Below are positions 10,543 through 21,480 of a stretch of DNA of 64,000 nucleotides, in pieces. Below the pieces are notes generated by a model, which saw only the letters and a list, made by a program, of their open reading frames with translations, was not told where the DNA came from and did not search any database. The DNA comes from Trifolium pratense. Lineage: Eukaryota > Streptophyta > Magnoliopsida > Fabales > Fabaceae. Position 1 is the stretch's first letter. Every line of letters starts with the position of its first letter. Location of the stretch: assembly GCF_020283565.1 (NCBI RefSeq), contig NC_060063.1, positions 45,468,856 through 45,532,855 on the forward strand, read 5' to 3'. A program made the position numbers and the translations under genes.

Positions 10543-12894
10543 TTATTCATGATTAGTACCTTGATTTGGATTAACAAAAGTAACTGGTTCATCTATGTTG
10601 CTCAATCCATCATCCAAGTCCACTTCACAAGTTTTCTTAGATACAGATTTCTGTTTCCAATCCCAGCTTTCATTCTCAAGTACTTTCACATCTCTGCTGA
10701 TCTCTATCTTGTCTGATGTGGGATTGTACAGTCTATATGCACCAGTTCTATGATATCCAACAAATATCACAGGTTCACTTTTGTCATCTAGCTTCTTTCT
10801 CTTTGCATCTGGCACATGCTTGTAACTCAAGGAACCAAACACCTTTAAGTGTTTCACAGATGGAGTTGAACCACTCCATATAGCTTCTGGCACTTTGTCT
10901 AAGCATTTGGTAGGACATCTGTTTAGGATATATACTGCAGTAGAAACTGCCTCACCCCAAAATCTATGTGGCAAACCCTTCTGCTTTACTATGCTTCTAG
11001 CCATATCCAGGATAGTTCTATTCCTTCTCTCAGCAAGACCATTGTGTTGAGGAGTGTATGGTGCTGTAATTTCATGAATTATGCCATGCTCTTTGCAATA
11101 ATTCTCAAATTCCTTTGATGTATATTCTCCTCCACCATCAGTTCTCAACACCTTTATTGACTTGTCACTTTGTTTTTCAACCAGTGTTTTAAATTTCTTA
11201 AACACTTCAAATGCATCACTTTTAGCCTTTATATGATATAGCCATATCATCCTTGAATACTCATCAACAAATGTGATAAAATATTTGTTTCCACCAGTTG
11301 ATAACACATCAATTGGTCCACAAATATCAGAATGCACAACATTTAGCACTTCACTAGATCTCATAGGCAAGTTACTTTTAAAAGATGATCTAGGATGTTT
11401 TCCTAACAAACATACAGTGCATGTATCGACTGGAGGTATAACACTAGGCAGTCCTAACACCATGTTCTTTGAATTAAGCATAGACAAGCTTTTGAAATTC
11501 AAATGACCATACCTCTTGTGCCATAAGTCACTGTCTTTACTTTCAGCAGTTGCAACTAAGCATTCAGCTTCAATTGCTTTGATTTGACTCTTGAAGGTTC
11601 TATTCTTGCTTTGTGCTGTTTTCAGAATTAATCTGTTCTTTGAATCAAAGAGTTTCAGTGCTTCATCTTCTAGCACTACCCTGAACCCTTTCTCAAGTAA
11701 CTGACCTACACTCATCAAGTTACATTTCATACCAGGTACATATAGAACTTTCTCAATCATTGCTTTCCTTCCATTATTTCTCTGTATCACTACATTTCCA
11801 ATGCCTTCAGCTGCAATGGAATTGCTATCTGCTAGCCTGATCTTTGTGTTGAGACACTTGTCAAAATCAGTTAAGATGCTTCTATTCCCTGTCATATGAT
11901 TTGAGCACCCTGTATCAAAGTACCAAACCATGGAATCTGCTGCTTCATCAGTAATTGTCACCATGAAATTCACATCATCTTCTGATGTTGAATCATCCTG
12001 TGCCACATTTGCTTCTTCTCCACTGTTTTGACTTTGGTTCTTCTTAGGAGCCTTACATTCTTTAGCATAGTGACCATATTTGTCACAATTGTAACACTGA
12101 ATGGTGCTCTTATCCTTCTTTTGATAATTCTTCTTTTTCCCTCCTCCTTCTTTTGAGGATTCAGGCTTGTCTTCAACACTTTCTTTCCCTTTCTTGAACT
12201 CTTTCTTTTTCTGCCATTTCTTTTTGTCATCTTGGTACTTTTTGAACTTTACAAACAAGGCTTGCTCATCTTCTTTGCCATGGTTTCTTCCACCATGCTT
12301 CATCTCATGAGCCTCAAGTGTGCTTTGCAAGTCTTCAATCTTGATTTCACTTAAGTCTTTTGTTTCTTCAATTGTCACCACAATGTGCTCAAATTTTGAA
12401 GTTAAAGTTCTAAGTACCTTTTCCACTGTTTCCTGTTCAGCAAGATTACTTCCACAATTCTTCATCTGATTGGTGAGAGTCACCACTCTTGTGAAGTAAT
12501 CTGCAATTGTCTCATCATTCTTCATCTCCAGCAGCTCATATTGTCTCTTCAAGGCTTGCAATTTCACTTTCTTGACCTTTGCATCACCACCATAGCTCTT
12601 CTGCAAAGTGTCCCAAGCCTCTTTGAACGTTGTGAAATCTGCAATCTTCTCAAATACCTTGGCATCAACACATTGATGAATGAGAAATAGAGCCTTGCTA
12701 TCTTTCTTCAGTGCTTCTCTGAACGTTGTTCTATGTTCTGCTGTTGCATTTGCTGGTAATGGATCAAGAACTGTCTTCACTTGTTCATCCACTTCTTGAA
12801 CAATGAATATCACATTCATTTGTTTGACCCATGTATCCCAGTTCTTTCCATCAAGAATTGGCAAATTCGCATGGAAATTACTCTTCCCAGCCAT
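10543..12894 (-). pseudogene. Copia Gag-protease-integrase segment
   Basis: 783 codons from an ATG at 12894. Order: Gag with a UBN2-like helical domain (about 1-200), Lys/Glu-rich linker, zinc knuckle [14 protein letters not shown], protease [16 protein letters not shown]-pre-integrase motif [11 protein letters not shown], integrase core ([38 protein letters not shown]). It ends at TAA 10543-10545; the next segment continues in the same frame, so only one nonsense codon separates this copy from a full copia polyprotein. Readthrough is conceivable, but a simple null mutation is the plainer reading. Confidence 0.95.
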
Positions 12895-12966
12895 GATTGA
12901 ATCACTGCAACCTTTGATTCTCTTTCTTGGTGAAAGATCCGAATCAAGATCCCTTGGATCGTGAAA

Positions 12967-12979
12967 GCTCTAGATACCA
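12967..12979 (-). other. Primer binding site, nested copia
   Basis: The minus strand reads TGGTATCTAGAGC, the plant initiator-Met tRNA site TGGTATCAGAGC with one extra T. It lies three bases inside the 5' LTR. Confidence 0.85.
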
Positions 12980-12982
12980 CTT

Positions 12983-13401
12983 TGTTGGGGATTAACCCAA
13001 AACAAAGAGCACTGAAGGATGATATATGAAAGATGAATGAATAATGAATTTAGAATAAGCAGAAATTGAATAAAGGAAAAAGTAAAATCTTATTCTTCCA
13101 CAAAGGGCCTTATTTGTTTATATACAATAGGTGGTTACTTCAAATGCAAGTAACTGCATAACTACCTAGGACAAACAAAACGTAACTGAATTATAACTAT
13201 ACAAAACTAACTAACTAACTCTAAAAAGCTAAGTAAAACAGAAACGCGTATCAGAACAAGCAAAACAATGCTTCAGAGCTTATGTCAGCTTCAGAGGTTG
13301 AAGCATTGGTTGAAGCACCGGTTCAGAGGTTGAAGCATTGGTTGAAGCACCGGTTCAGAGGTTATAATGCTTCAGAGCTTGAATTACCAATCAAACCAAT
13401 A
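12983..13401 (-). repeat. 5' LTR of nested copia
   Basis: 419 bp. It is the 5' LTR because gag starts at 12894 on the minus strand, just inside it. It carries the same internal GGTTGAAGCATTGG duplication as the left LTR. Confidence 0.96.
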
Positions 13402-13439
13402 AATAATTTGATACATTAGTTTCACTATAATATTTTGAT

Positions 13440-14560
13440 ACATTAGTTTCACTATAATATTTTGTTCTTCTTCACATTCTTAGTTAAAATGTTAATAATA
13501 TGTTTACAAATGTTGGTATAACATGTTATTACGATGTACATGTTTAAAATATTGATTTCACTATAATATTGGTTTCTGCTATAATATTGGTTTCACTATA
13601 ATATTAGTTTCACTATAATATTTTGTTCTTCTTCACATTCTTAGTGATTTGATACATTAAAATGTTAATAATTTCACTGTCTCCTCCTCTTCTTTTTCTT
13701 TCCCAGGAGATTACCAAAGAATCTGAACAGTGAAATTTTCCGTACCAGCACCGCTCGCTGTCTCCCTCTCTATCCGTTTCGCCGTTGTCGCCGTCATTTT
13801 CACAGTCAGTGTTACGGTAAATGGTGATTTGATACATTAGTGATTTGATACATTAAAATGTTAATAATTTGATACATTAGTTTCACTATAATAATTTGAT
13901 ATATTAGTTTCACTATAATATTTTGTTCTTCTTCACATTCTTAGTTAAAATGTTAATAATATGTTTACAAATGTTGGTATAATATGTTATTACGATGTAC
14001 ATGTTTAAAATATTGATTTCACTATAATATTGGTTTCTGCTATAATATTGGTTTCACTATAATATTAGTTTCACTATAATATTTTGTTCTTCTTCACATT
14101 CTTAGTGATTTGATACATTAAAATGTTAATAATTTCACTGTCTCCTCCTCTTCTTCTTCTTTCCCAGGAGATTACCAAAGAATCTGAACAGTGAAATTGT
14201 CAGTACCAGCACCGCTCGCTGTCTCCCTCTCTATCCGTTTCGCCGTTGTCGCCGTCATTTTCACAGTCAATGTTACTGTAAATGGTGATTTGATACATTA
14301 GTGATTTGATACATTAAAATGTTAATAATTTGATACATTAGTTTCACTATAATAATTTGATATATTAGTTTCACTATAATATTTTGTTCTTCTTCACATT
14401 CTTAGTTAAAATGTTAATAATATGTTTACAAATGTTGGTATAATATGTTATTACGATGTACATGTTTAAAATATTGATTTCACTATAATATTGGTTTCTG
14501 CTGTAATATTGGTTTCCCTATAATATTAGTTTCACTATAATATTGGTTTCTGCTATATAC
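13440..14560 (+). repeat. 461-bp tandem array upstream of transposase
   Basis: Landmark words recur with a 461-bp period: TTTTGTTCTTCTTCAC at 13460, 13921 and 14382, and CCAGCACCGCTCGC at 13745 and 14206. The same landmark sits at 8280 in the left TIR; subtracting the nested copia and its duplication (5003 bp) gives about 462 bp, so the array begins within the TIR and the copia sits in unit 1. Each unit combines TIR inner-edge sequence with many TTTCACTATAATATT and GATACATTA words. The last unit is partial and runs to the transposase start. Confidence 0.9.
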
Positions 14561-14593
14561 TAACATGAAGAAGACTATACTTTTACAGATAAC

Positions 14594-17008
14594 ATGAATT
14601 CATCATCAATTCCGGTAGTCGATTGTGTCGATAAATGGGTGAACAATATCCATGAACAAAATGTGCAACTTGGGCAAGACAGTATTGTCGATAGCGAACC
14701 ACACTTGGAAATGAAGTTTGACTCTGAGGCAGCTGCTTATGATTTTTATAATGAGTACAGTAAAAAACTTGGATTTGGTATTCGGAGAGAATATGTAAAC
14801 AAAAGCAAAAAGGATGGAGTCTTAACTTCAAGAAAATTCACATGCTTCAAAGAGGGCATACGAGGTGTTGACAAAAGACGTCAGCCGACGGGGGAGCGCA
14901 ATAGAGCAGAAACTAGAACGGACTGCCAAGCGCGTATGGTTATTCGACTTGATTGGAAGATAGGGAAATATAAGGTTGTTGACTTTGTAGCTAAACACAA
15001 CCACCCTCTTCAACCACAAAAGTATGTTCACATGATTCGCTCTCATCGGCGCATATCTGAGGCACAAGCATCACAAATTGTATTGGGGGATCAATCTGGA
15101 TTAAGACCAAAAGGTTTAATGAATATATATCAAAGCAAGCTGGTGGGTTAGAGACAGTTGGTTTTACAAAACAAGACCTTAAGAATTACCTTCGAACCAA
15201 AAGGATGCATTCACTAAAGTTTGGTGAAGTGGGTGCCTTGATTAAGTATTTCAAACATGAAAGTGAAAATCCCTCATTCTTCTATGATTTTCAAATGGAT
15301 GTTGATGATGAAATAACAAATATATTTTGGGCTGATGCACAAATGATAAATGATTATGGGTATTTTGGTGATGTCATCACTTTTGATACCACGTATAAGA
15401 CAAATAAGGATTATCGGCCATTGGGAGTATTTGTAGGACTTAATAATCACAGGCAAACAATCATTTTCGGGGCAGCATTGTTATATGATGAAACAATCCC
15501 TTCTTTTCAGTGGTTATTTGAAACTTTTCTCAAAGCAATGGGTGGAGCAAAGCCTAAAACAATTCTAACAGATCAAGATGCCGCAATGGCGAAAGCTGTT
15601 TCTTTAGTTATGCCGGAAACATTTCATGGACTGTGCACTTGGCATATAAGACAAAATGCTATAAGGCATGTGAACTACACGAAGAGTTCACAATTTGGTA
15701 AGGATTTCATGGTTCACATAGTTCAAATTGTGAACTCTTTCAATTGAAGGAAAAATGGGCATGGACTTATGTTCGGAAAACATTCACAGCGGGTATGAGG
15801 TCTACTCAGTTAAGTGAGAGTTTTAATGCTGATTTGAAAAACTATTTGAAGTCGGATTTAAATTTGGTACAATTTTTTACACACTTTAAAAGGGCTGTCA
15901 ATGGTAAACGAAACAATGAGTCAGAAGAGGAATATGCGTCAAGACATAAGTTGCCTAGATTGATGAACAATGCATGTATGCTTGTACAAGCTGGAAAAGT
16001 TTACACTCCAAAAATATTTGAGGAATTCCAAGCGGAATATCAGGAATATCAAGACACTTGCATAAAAGAGGTGAAAGAAGGTTTGTATGTTGTTACAAAT
16101 TATGATAATGCAAAAGAGAGGATGGTGATGGGAAATATTCAGGAACAAGGAGTTTCTTGTGATTGTCGAAAATTTGAGACGCATGGAATCTTATGTAGTC
16201 ATGCTCTGAAAGTCTTAGATGTCATGAATATTAAGTTAATTCCTGAACACTATATACTAAAGAGATGGACAAGAGATGCAAGGTTGGGAAGTAATAAAGA
16301 TTGGCAAGGGAAACACGATTTCATGAAGCGATACAATGAGTTATGTCCTCGAATGATTAAGCTGATCAACAAAGCTTCAGTTGATCATGAAACTTACACA
16401 TTTTTGTCCAAAGTTTCTGAAGAGTCCAACAAAATAATCGATGATATATTGGAAAAAAAGCATGTGGACAAAGAAGCAAGTGGAGTGGTTCATGTATCCA
16501 TATCAATTGCAAATGATGAAATTGAGAACAATGTGGACACTGTTGGTGGGGCAGCCGGCATAAAGAAGCGAGATTGTTCACATAAGAAGAAAAAGCGAGC
16601 TAAATCTTGGGTTGAGAGATTAGATAGAAAGAGAAAGACATGCTTATCATCAAACAAAAAAAGACAGTCGTCGCATGTAAGTTTATCATCAATTTATATA
16701 ATTTTAGACATATTTATCATTTATTTAACTTTTCTTATATTATGATGCAGCAGCAAGCAATGTTATCACAATCCAGTCAAGTTGATACGTCGAGACTTGA
16801 AGCTATGTTGACACCATCAGACCAAGTTGACACATTGGGTCTTCAACATCAAGCAACAAGTCAATTTGGCACATTGGGATTTCAAGGCTTGTTGACACCA
16901 TCAAGCCAAGTTGACACATTAGGTCTTCAACATCAAGCAACAAGTCAATTTGGCACATTGGGATTTCAAGGCATGTTGACACAATCAAGTCCAGTTGACA
17001 TATCATGA
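14594..17008 (+). pseudogene. MULE transposase (FAR1/MURA-like), broken
   Basis: The ATG at 14594 follows a TTTTACAG that could end a 5'UTR intron. Segment 1 (14594-15151) has a FAR1-type DNA-binding domain (FDSEAAAYDFYNEYSKKLGF, CQARMVIRL, HNHPL) and ends at TAG 15149 by a frameshift near 15130. Segment 2 (15205-15747) has the MULE catalytic domain with candidate acidic residues in TFDTTYKT and LTDQDAAM plus GLCTWHIRQ. It stops at about 15745, where the family usually has several dozen more residues, so a deletion is inferred. Segment 3 (from 15744) has RSTQLSESFNAD with the probable third acidic residue and a SWIM zinc finger (CDCRKFETHGILCSHAL). A 74-bp intron (16677-16750, GTAAGT...TGCAG) joins in frame to a last exon of near-identical 28-residue repeats. 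Confidence 0.9.
16804..16990 (+). repeat. 84-bp in-frame repeats in transposase last exon
   Basis: GTTGACACCA or a close variant recurs at 16807, 16891 and 16975, a period of 84 bp or 28 codons. Each unit encodes SSQVDTLGLQHQATSQFGTL or similar. Two full units and a partial third are present. The period keeps frame. Confidence 0.88.
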
Positions 17009-17757
17009 CTTCGCAATTTCTTTTAGACTTATTTTGTATGGCTTTTGATGCAGCTGAATTTTATTACTTTATAATCCAGATTTTGTAGCAGATTTGTGTT
17101 ACTTTAATATGCAGACTTTTGTTACTTTATAATCCAGATTTTGTAGCAGATTTGTGTTACTTTATAATGGAGATTTTTGTTACTTTATAATGTTGTTACT
17201 AAGTAATGCCGAGTTTTGCGCACAAAGCTCTGTCCCAGGCCAAAACCTCATATGCAGCAGCCCTTCGCAAACCAATAGCTAGACACTTAATAGCTTTATA
17301 GTGATTACAATTCAATACAACTTGTATCAATTCTTGTATGATACTGGGTTCCTGTACATCATCTGGTATATTATTATTACAATTGTTAATTTTTCTTTAT
17401 TATAACAATATAGTAGTACATCATCTGGTATATTATTATTATTACAATTGCTAAAATTACAGTCTAAAATTGAAAGTTAAAATTACAGCTACAATTGATT
17501 ATTACAACAAAACGATCCTAAAGTTGAAACATAATCGCTCATGGCGCTCGTTTGTCCTAAAACTGAAGTTGGTAATAATGGTGAAAATGACGGCGAGCTG
17601 CGATGGAGAGAAAGAGTGAGCGCTGCGAAGAGGAACAACGAGCAAACCATGTGGTATCAAAACTTTGGCGGCGAACAAATCGAAGTAAAAGCCGGCGGCG
17701 TAGTAACCGTGTCTTTTTCTTGCTCTCTTGCTGCAAATTTTTAATGTTGTTGAAATT
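17009..17757. other. Non-coding interior of MULE 3' side
   Basis: AT-rich. It contains short direct repeats of TTACTTTATAATCCAGA and AGATTTGTGTTACTTTA (about 17060-17190), and two copies of AGTACATCATCTGGTATATT-type sequence near 17355 and 17410. A GC-richer patch at 17540-17700 shares GAAAATGACGGCGA-type words with the TIR, suggesting rearranged TIR sequence. No host gene fragment was recognised. Confidence 0.6.
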
Positions 17758-18186
17758 ACTAATGTATCAATCACCATTTACCGTTAAACTGAAACTGTGA
17801 AAATGACGGCGACGACGGCGAAATGGATAGAGAGGGTGACAGCGAGCGGTGCTGGTAGTGACAAAGAGAGGTGATGGCGGAGAATGGTGTTGAGACAGAC
17901 GGAGAGTTGATTTCAGCGGCGAGTTGCAAGGAGATGACGGCGGTGAATGATTAGCAAGGAATCCTAATAGTGAAATTGTGTAAGGGAAGAAGAAGAAGAT
18001 GGACGTGATTGATTAGCAAGGAATAAGGAGATGATAGTGGTGAATGATTAGCAAAGAGTTTACATGTTTCTTTCAATTTTTTTCTTTTTTAACCTGAACC
18101 GTTGATTTGTTTTATTGTCACATGTCACAGATCTAGGTAACTAATGGAGGAAAAGGAGGATATACTAATGGAGCTGATCTCAACTG
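17758..18186 (-). repeat. Right TIR of MULE
   Basis: 429 bp inverted copy of 7945-8377, ending GATCTCAACTG at 18186. Confidence 0.93.
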
Positions 18187-18837
18187 CATAAAAACAGGCG
18201 GTAACTATAACTGAAAAAAGCATTTAATGAGGAAATGAATGCTGCGGTTAGAGTAAAGTGTCTCCAGCCGTTGGATTTGACAACATATTTTCTGATCAGT
18301 TTGTACAAAGACAGCTCATTCACCAGCTTATACAATGTGTAGTAAAGTTCTGTATTTAATATGCAACCAAAACCATACAATTATTTTATATTTTTTCTTT
18401 TATTATTATGGTGATTTAATTTGAGAACACTGTGTACATTATGTCCATTCAACCAACCATTGTGTACTTGGCTATTAACAGCCATGAATTTCAACTTTCA
18501 TATGTTCATCAACTACTAAAGACTATAATGAAAACAATTAGAAAAACAAAAAGTGGTTTGAATAATTAATTGTATAGATAGAAAAAGGAAATATTTACCC
18601 TTTTGGTTGTGTTTTGACACAGCAATATAAATTTATGTTGGTATAATGTCCACTACTAAAATTATTCCTTTGATGATTCTTTGTACCATAAATTTGTTAT
18701 CCATGCAAAATTGATAATTAATATGAAAGTGCAAATGACTATGTGTCTGACAAATGCCAACTTGATATATCCTACTTGACAGTTTTATTAGGATTATATG
18801 GTGGAATTTGAGATCAAATTTTCAGGTAAATTCTAAT
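18187..18837. other. Intergenic, no gene recognised
   Basis: AT-rich sequence between the MULE target duplication and the next foldback element. Only short ORFs. Confidence 0.5.
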
Positions 18838-19196
18838 ATGGATCACTTCATCAAGTGGTCCATGGTGGACTAGTCATGAATAACGTTATAACAAATACGA
18901 ATTTTATAAAATCAACCGTTGGATTGAAAGTTTATATCATATAGATCATCCATAAAAAAATTTAGAAAAATTGAAAATCATTTGATATGTTATTAAGACA
19001 CATCAAGATTAACGGTTTATTAAACAACGTAAATCTTGATGGTCTCAAAAACATATCAAATGATTTTAAAAAAAATTTAAAAAATTTATGGATGATCTAT
19101 ACGATATAAACTTTCAATCCAACAGTGAATTTCGTAAAATTCATATTCGGTAGATCAGTTGTCCACGGTGGACCACTTGTGAAGGTGGTCCACCTC
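18838..19196. mobile_element. Foldback MITE, about 360 bp
   Basis: The two halves are inverted copies across almost the whole length: left AGTGGTCCATGGTGGAC pairs with right GTCCACGGTGGACCACT, and ATGATCTATACGATATAAAC near 19090 pairs with the matching word near 18940. The centre is near 19020. Superfamily and TSD were not resolved. Confidence 0.8.
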
Positions 19197-20540
19197 TGTT
19201 TTTTTTTTTTTTTTTTTCTTTTTGATTTATCATGATATTGGTACGAAGTTTCTACCGTCGTTAACGGTGACTAATCTCCATTGAAAAATTTGCGGGACAC
19301 ATAAAGTGAATTATATTCTTCCAACCAAAATTTCTCCATACAAATGAGTCAGGAATCGAACCTCTAAACTTAAACGAACCAATATCTTTATTACTTGGAC
19401 AATATCCCTAGTATCATTTCCACCTACCAATATCCCTAATTGCAGCAGATGTAATAACTAATGACTAAAGAGTTTGGTTTTACAATAGGAGATATGATTT
19501 TGCGAGTGCGATAAAATATCGGTGAGTATGGGTCATATGCATTAGGAAGAGGTTGGTGCAGCTTAGGAGCTGAACTAGCGGGGCGTACTATTCAGGGGTA
19601 TTTGTTGTTGTTACATCTTCTGACCAAATTATTAGTTATAAATAGTGCTTGTAACATTGAAAACATAATTCATTGATTCATCTAATAGAAATGTGTTGTA
19701 GCGAATTCTACGATAAGAGATGTACGTACCCATTACATGAAGAACTTTGTTATCACTTATTAAACTTTTTGTATGTTCGTTATTATTTGCGTTTATTCAT
19801 TACTATTTCCTTTTGTTACTAGTTTTTCTAATAAATATTAAACCAAAAAGATATCCAATTAAATTTTTCTAGTTATAAATTTGTCTGATTTATCTAGAAA
19901 TGCGAAGAGGTGAAGAAAACGAAATATTCATTCATATGAAAACTTTGGGATGTGTATGTATGCACCTTTGTGTCAGCTTCAGAAAATGAAAGCCACATCA
20001 ACTGAAAATTAATTCAAAACATAAAAACTGAAGATAAAAATAAGAGAACTTGAACTTGAACGTTACTATTACTATGGTAAAATGTGGTCATGAAAATAAC
20101 ACAAGATGAAGGAGAGTTGGCAATACGTGGAAGCTTCAACTTGTTTGCATCACTTGGTAATGCCAAATGTGGTTTAATATTTAATATTGAAAATATTGAA
20201 ATCTTTTTTATTTCATTGACAACCAAGTAACATTAATTTGCACATGCATATATGACATAAAAATATGCTACATACATGCATATATTTTTTCCTCATTTTA
20301 ATGTTGAAAGTCCAAAATTGAGCTATATTTGATATATAATACCAACCAACTTTAATGTGATTTGAAGAATTCGTAGATCAAAAATCCATATTCCCCTACA
20401 TTCAATTGATGAGCTGTATTGTGTCTATGTTGTATATATTTGTACCTCATTCTCTAGCTGTAAAGGTTATGTAACTTATCCTCATGCTGCCAATTGGTAG
20501 GCAAGTAGTATGTAAATGGATCATAGTTTACTGTTTTGTC
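19197..20540. other. Intergenic with SINE-like remnant
   Basis: Begins with a T run (19199-19219). On the minus strand 19420-19320 carries a pol III B-box-like GGTTCGATTCC inside a tRNA-like context, suggesting a degenerate SINE. Sequence at 19560-19760 with TATAAATAG and a promoter-like layout could be an old LTR fragment. No gene seen. Confidence 0.4.
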
Positions 20541-20549
20541 GTGTAATGA

Positions 20550-20805
20550 GAAAATTTCTCATCCCACTACCCACTTTTTCACCACATCCCTGAAAATTCC
20601 ATTTTTGCCCTTGGTCAAAAAATTCGGAACGCGTTTTCCGAATTTTTTTAGTTCAAATTTGAAAAAAATTCGAAAAACACATTCCGAAGTTGTTTTTAAA
20701 GGCAAAAAAAATTCGGAAAACGCGTTCCGAATTTTTTGACCAAGGGCAAAAATGGAATTTCCAGAGGTGTGGTGAGAAAGTAGGTAGGTGGGATGAGAAA
20801 TTTTC
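20550..20805. mobile_element. Mutator-type MITE, 256 bp
   Basis: A near-complete palindrome from GAAAATTTCTCATCCCAC to GTGGGATGAGAAATTTTC, flanked by perfect 9-bp repeats GTGTAATGA (20541-20549 and 20806-20814). The 9-bp duplication points to Mutator transposase. The inner arms contain AATTCGGAACGCGTTTTCCG pairing with its inverse, a CpG-rich stem unusual for this AT-rich region. No coding capacity. Confidence 0.9.
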
Positions 20806-20814
20806 GTGTAATGA

Positions 20815-21480
20815 ATCTCCAATTTTCATGACATTAGATAATTTAGTCCATGAAATTATCCTAATATGTGAAATTAAGGTTCTGTTTATTTCTGTTTCAA
20901 AACAAAAAGGTTCTGTTTGTTTCGTTTTAAACATTAGAAGATAAGTTTGTTGCATAGTTTGGGAGCATTGGAGCATGACCCATATAATATGCCAATGGTC
21001 CGATTCTAACAACGGTGGTAATAATATGCCAATGGTCCATGACCCATATAAGATATCTTGACGTAATTTCTCTCCTCAAAACCTTAAAGGAATGATCTGT
21101 TTGATTTACAAAAACATAAGTACTAGACATAATAATGACCTGGATTTGCTGTTGTACAACCAGCACGCAGTTTCACGTAGTTTTAGATCTGGATCGTTGA
21201 TTTTAAATCAGGCGGTTCAAATCACACAGTTGTGAAATCAACCATAAACAGTTGTAAAATCACACAGTTTTAAATCAGATCGGACGACTAGGAACAGTTA
21301 CTGCGTGATGCAGTTACTGCGTGTTATCCAATCCCAAAATAATACATGATAAACTTTTCAGATATAGAATAATTTTTTGTCTTGTACAATGTTTGGTAGA
21401 GACCGTTATTTTAGTATTATAGACAATTTGTACTTGAGACAAAAAATTGTCTTGTGATTTAGTAAGAGACTAGAAATTTA
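20815..21480. other. Intergenic with decayed foldback
   Basis: 21150-21330 contains inverted-type words (GCACGCAGTTTCACGTAG against CAGTTACTGCGTGATGCAG; repeated AAATCACACAGTT) consistent with a decayed small foldback element. No gene. Confidence 0.45.

Larger units (their letters stand above)
8404..13401 (-). mobile_element. Ty1/copia retrotransposon nested in the MULE
   Basis: Two 419-bp LTRs bound a minus-strand gag-pol in copia order (protease, integrase, RT, RNase H). The 5-bp target duplication is AATAA (8399-8403 and 13402-13406). The LTRs differ at about 3 of 419 positions. LTR ends are TGTTGG at 8404 and CCAATA at 13401, one base off the perfect CCAACA palindrome in both LTRs. The reading frame is open over 1355 codons except for a single TAA at 10543-10545. 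It lies inside the MULE, so it inserted after the MULE did. Confidence 0.97.
7945..18186 (+). mobile_element. Mutator-like element (MULE), interrupted by copia
   Basis: Long TIRs (7945-8377 and 17758-18186) bound a transposase gene read on the plus strand. The direct flanks are 9-bp words CAAAAAAAC (7936-7944) and CATAAAAAC (18187-18195), 8 of 9 identical, as expected for Mutator. Total span is 10.2 kb; removing the nested copia element and its 5-bp duplication leaves about 5.2 kb, a usual size for an autonomous MULE. Contents from the left: TIR, 461-bp tandem array (copia inside unit 1), transposase, about 750 bp non-coding, TIR. The transposase is broken, so this copy is probably non-autonomous now. 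Confidence 0.93.

Noticed and set aside
13440..14560. CRISPR-like array
   Set aside because: Units are long contiguous 461-bp tandem copies, not short repeats with unique spacers; plant transposon DNA.
17541..17744. Short ORF before the right MULE TIR
   Set aside because: Overlaps TIR-like repeated DNA, no domain, no splice context.
20559..21012. ORFs across the 20.55-20.8 kb palindrome
   Set aside because: They run through a foldback MITE; chance openness of the repeat.
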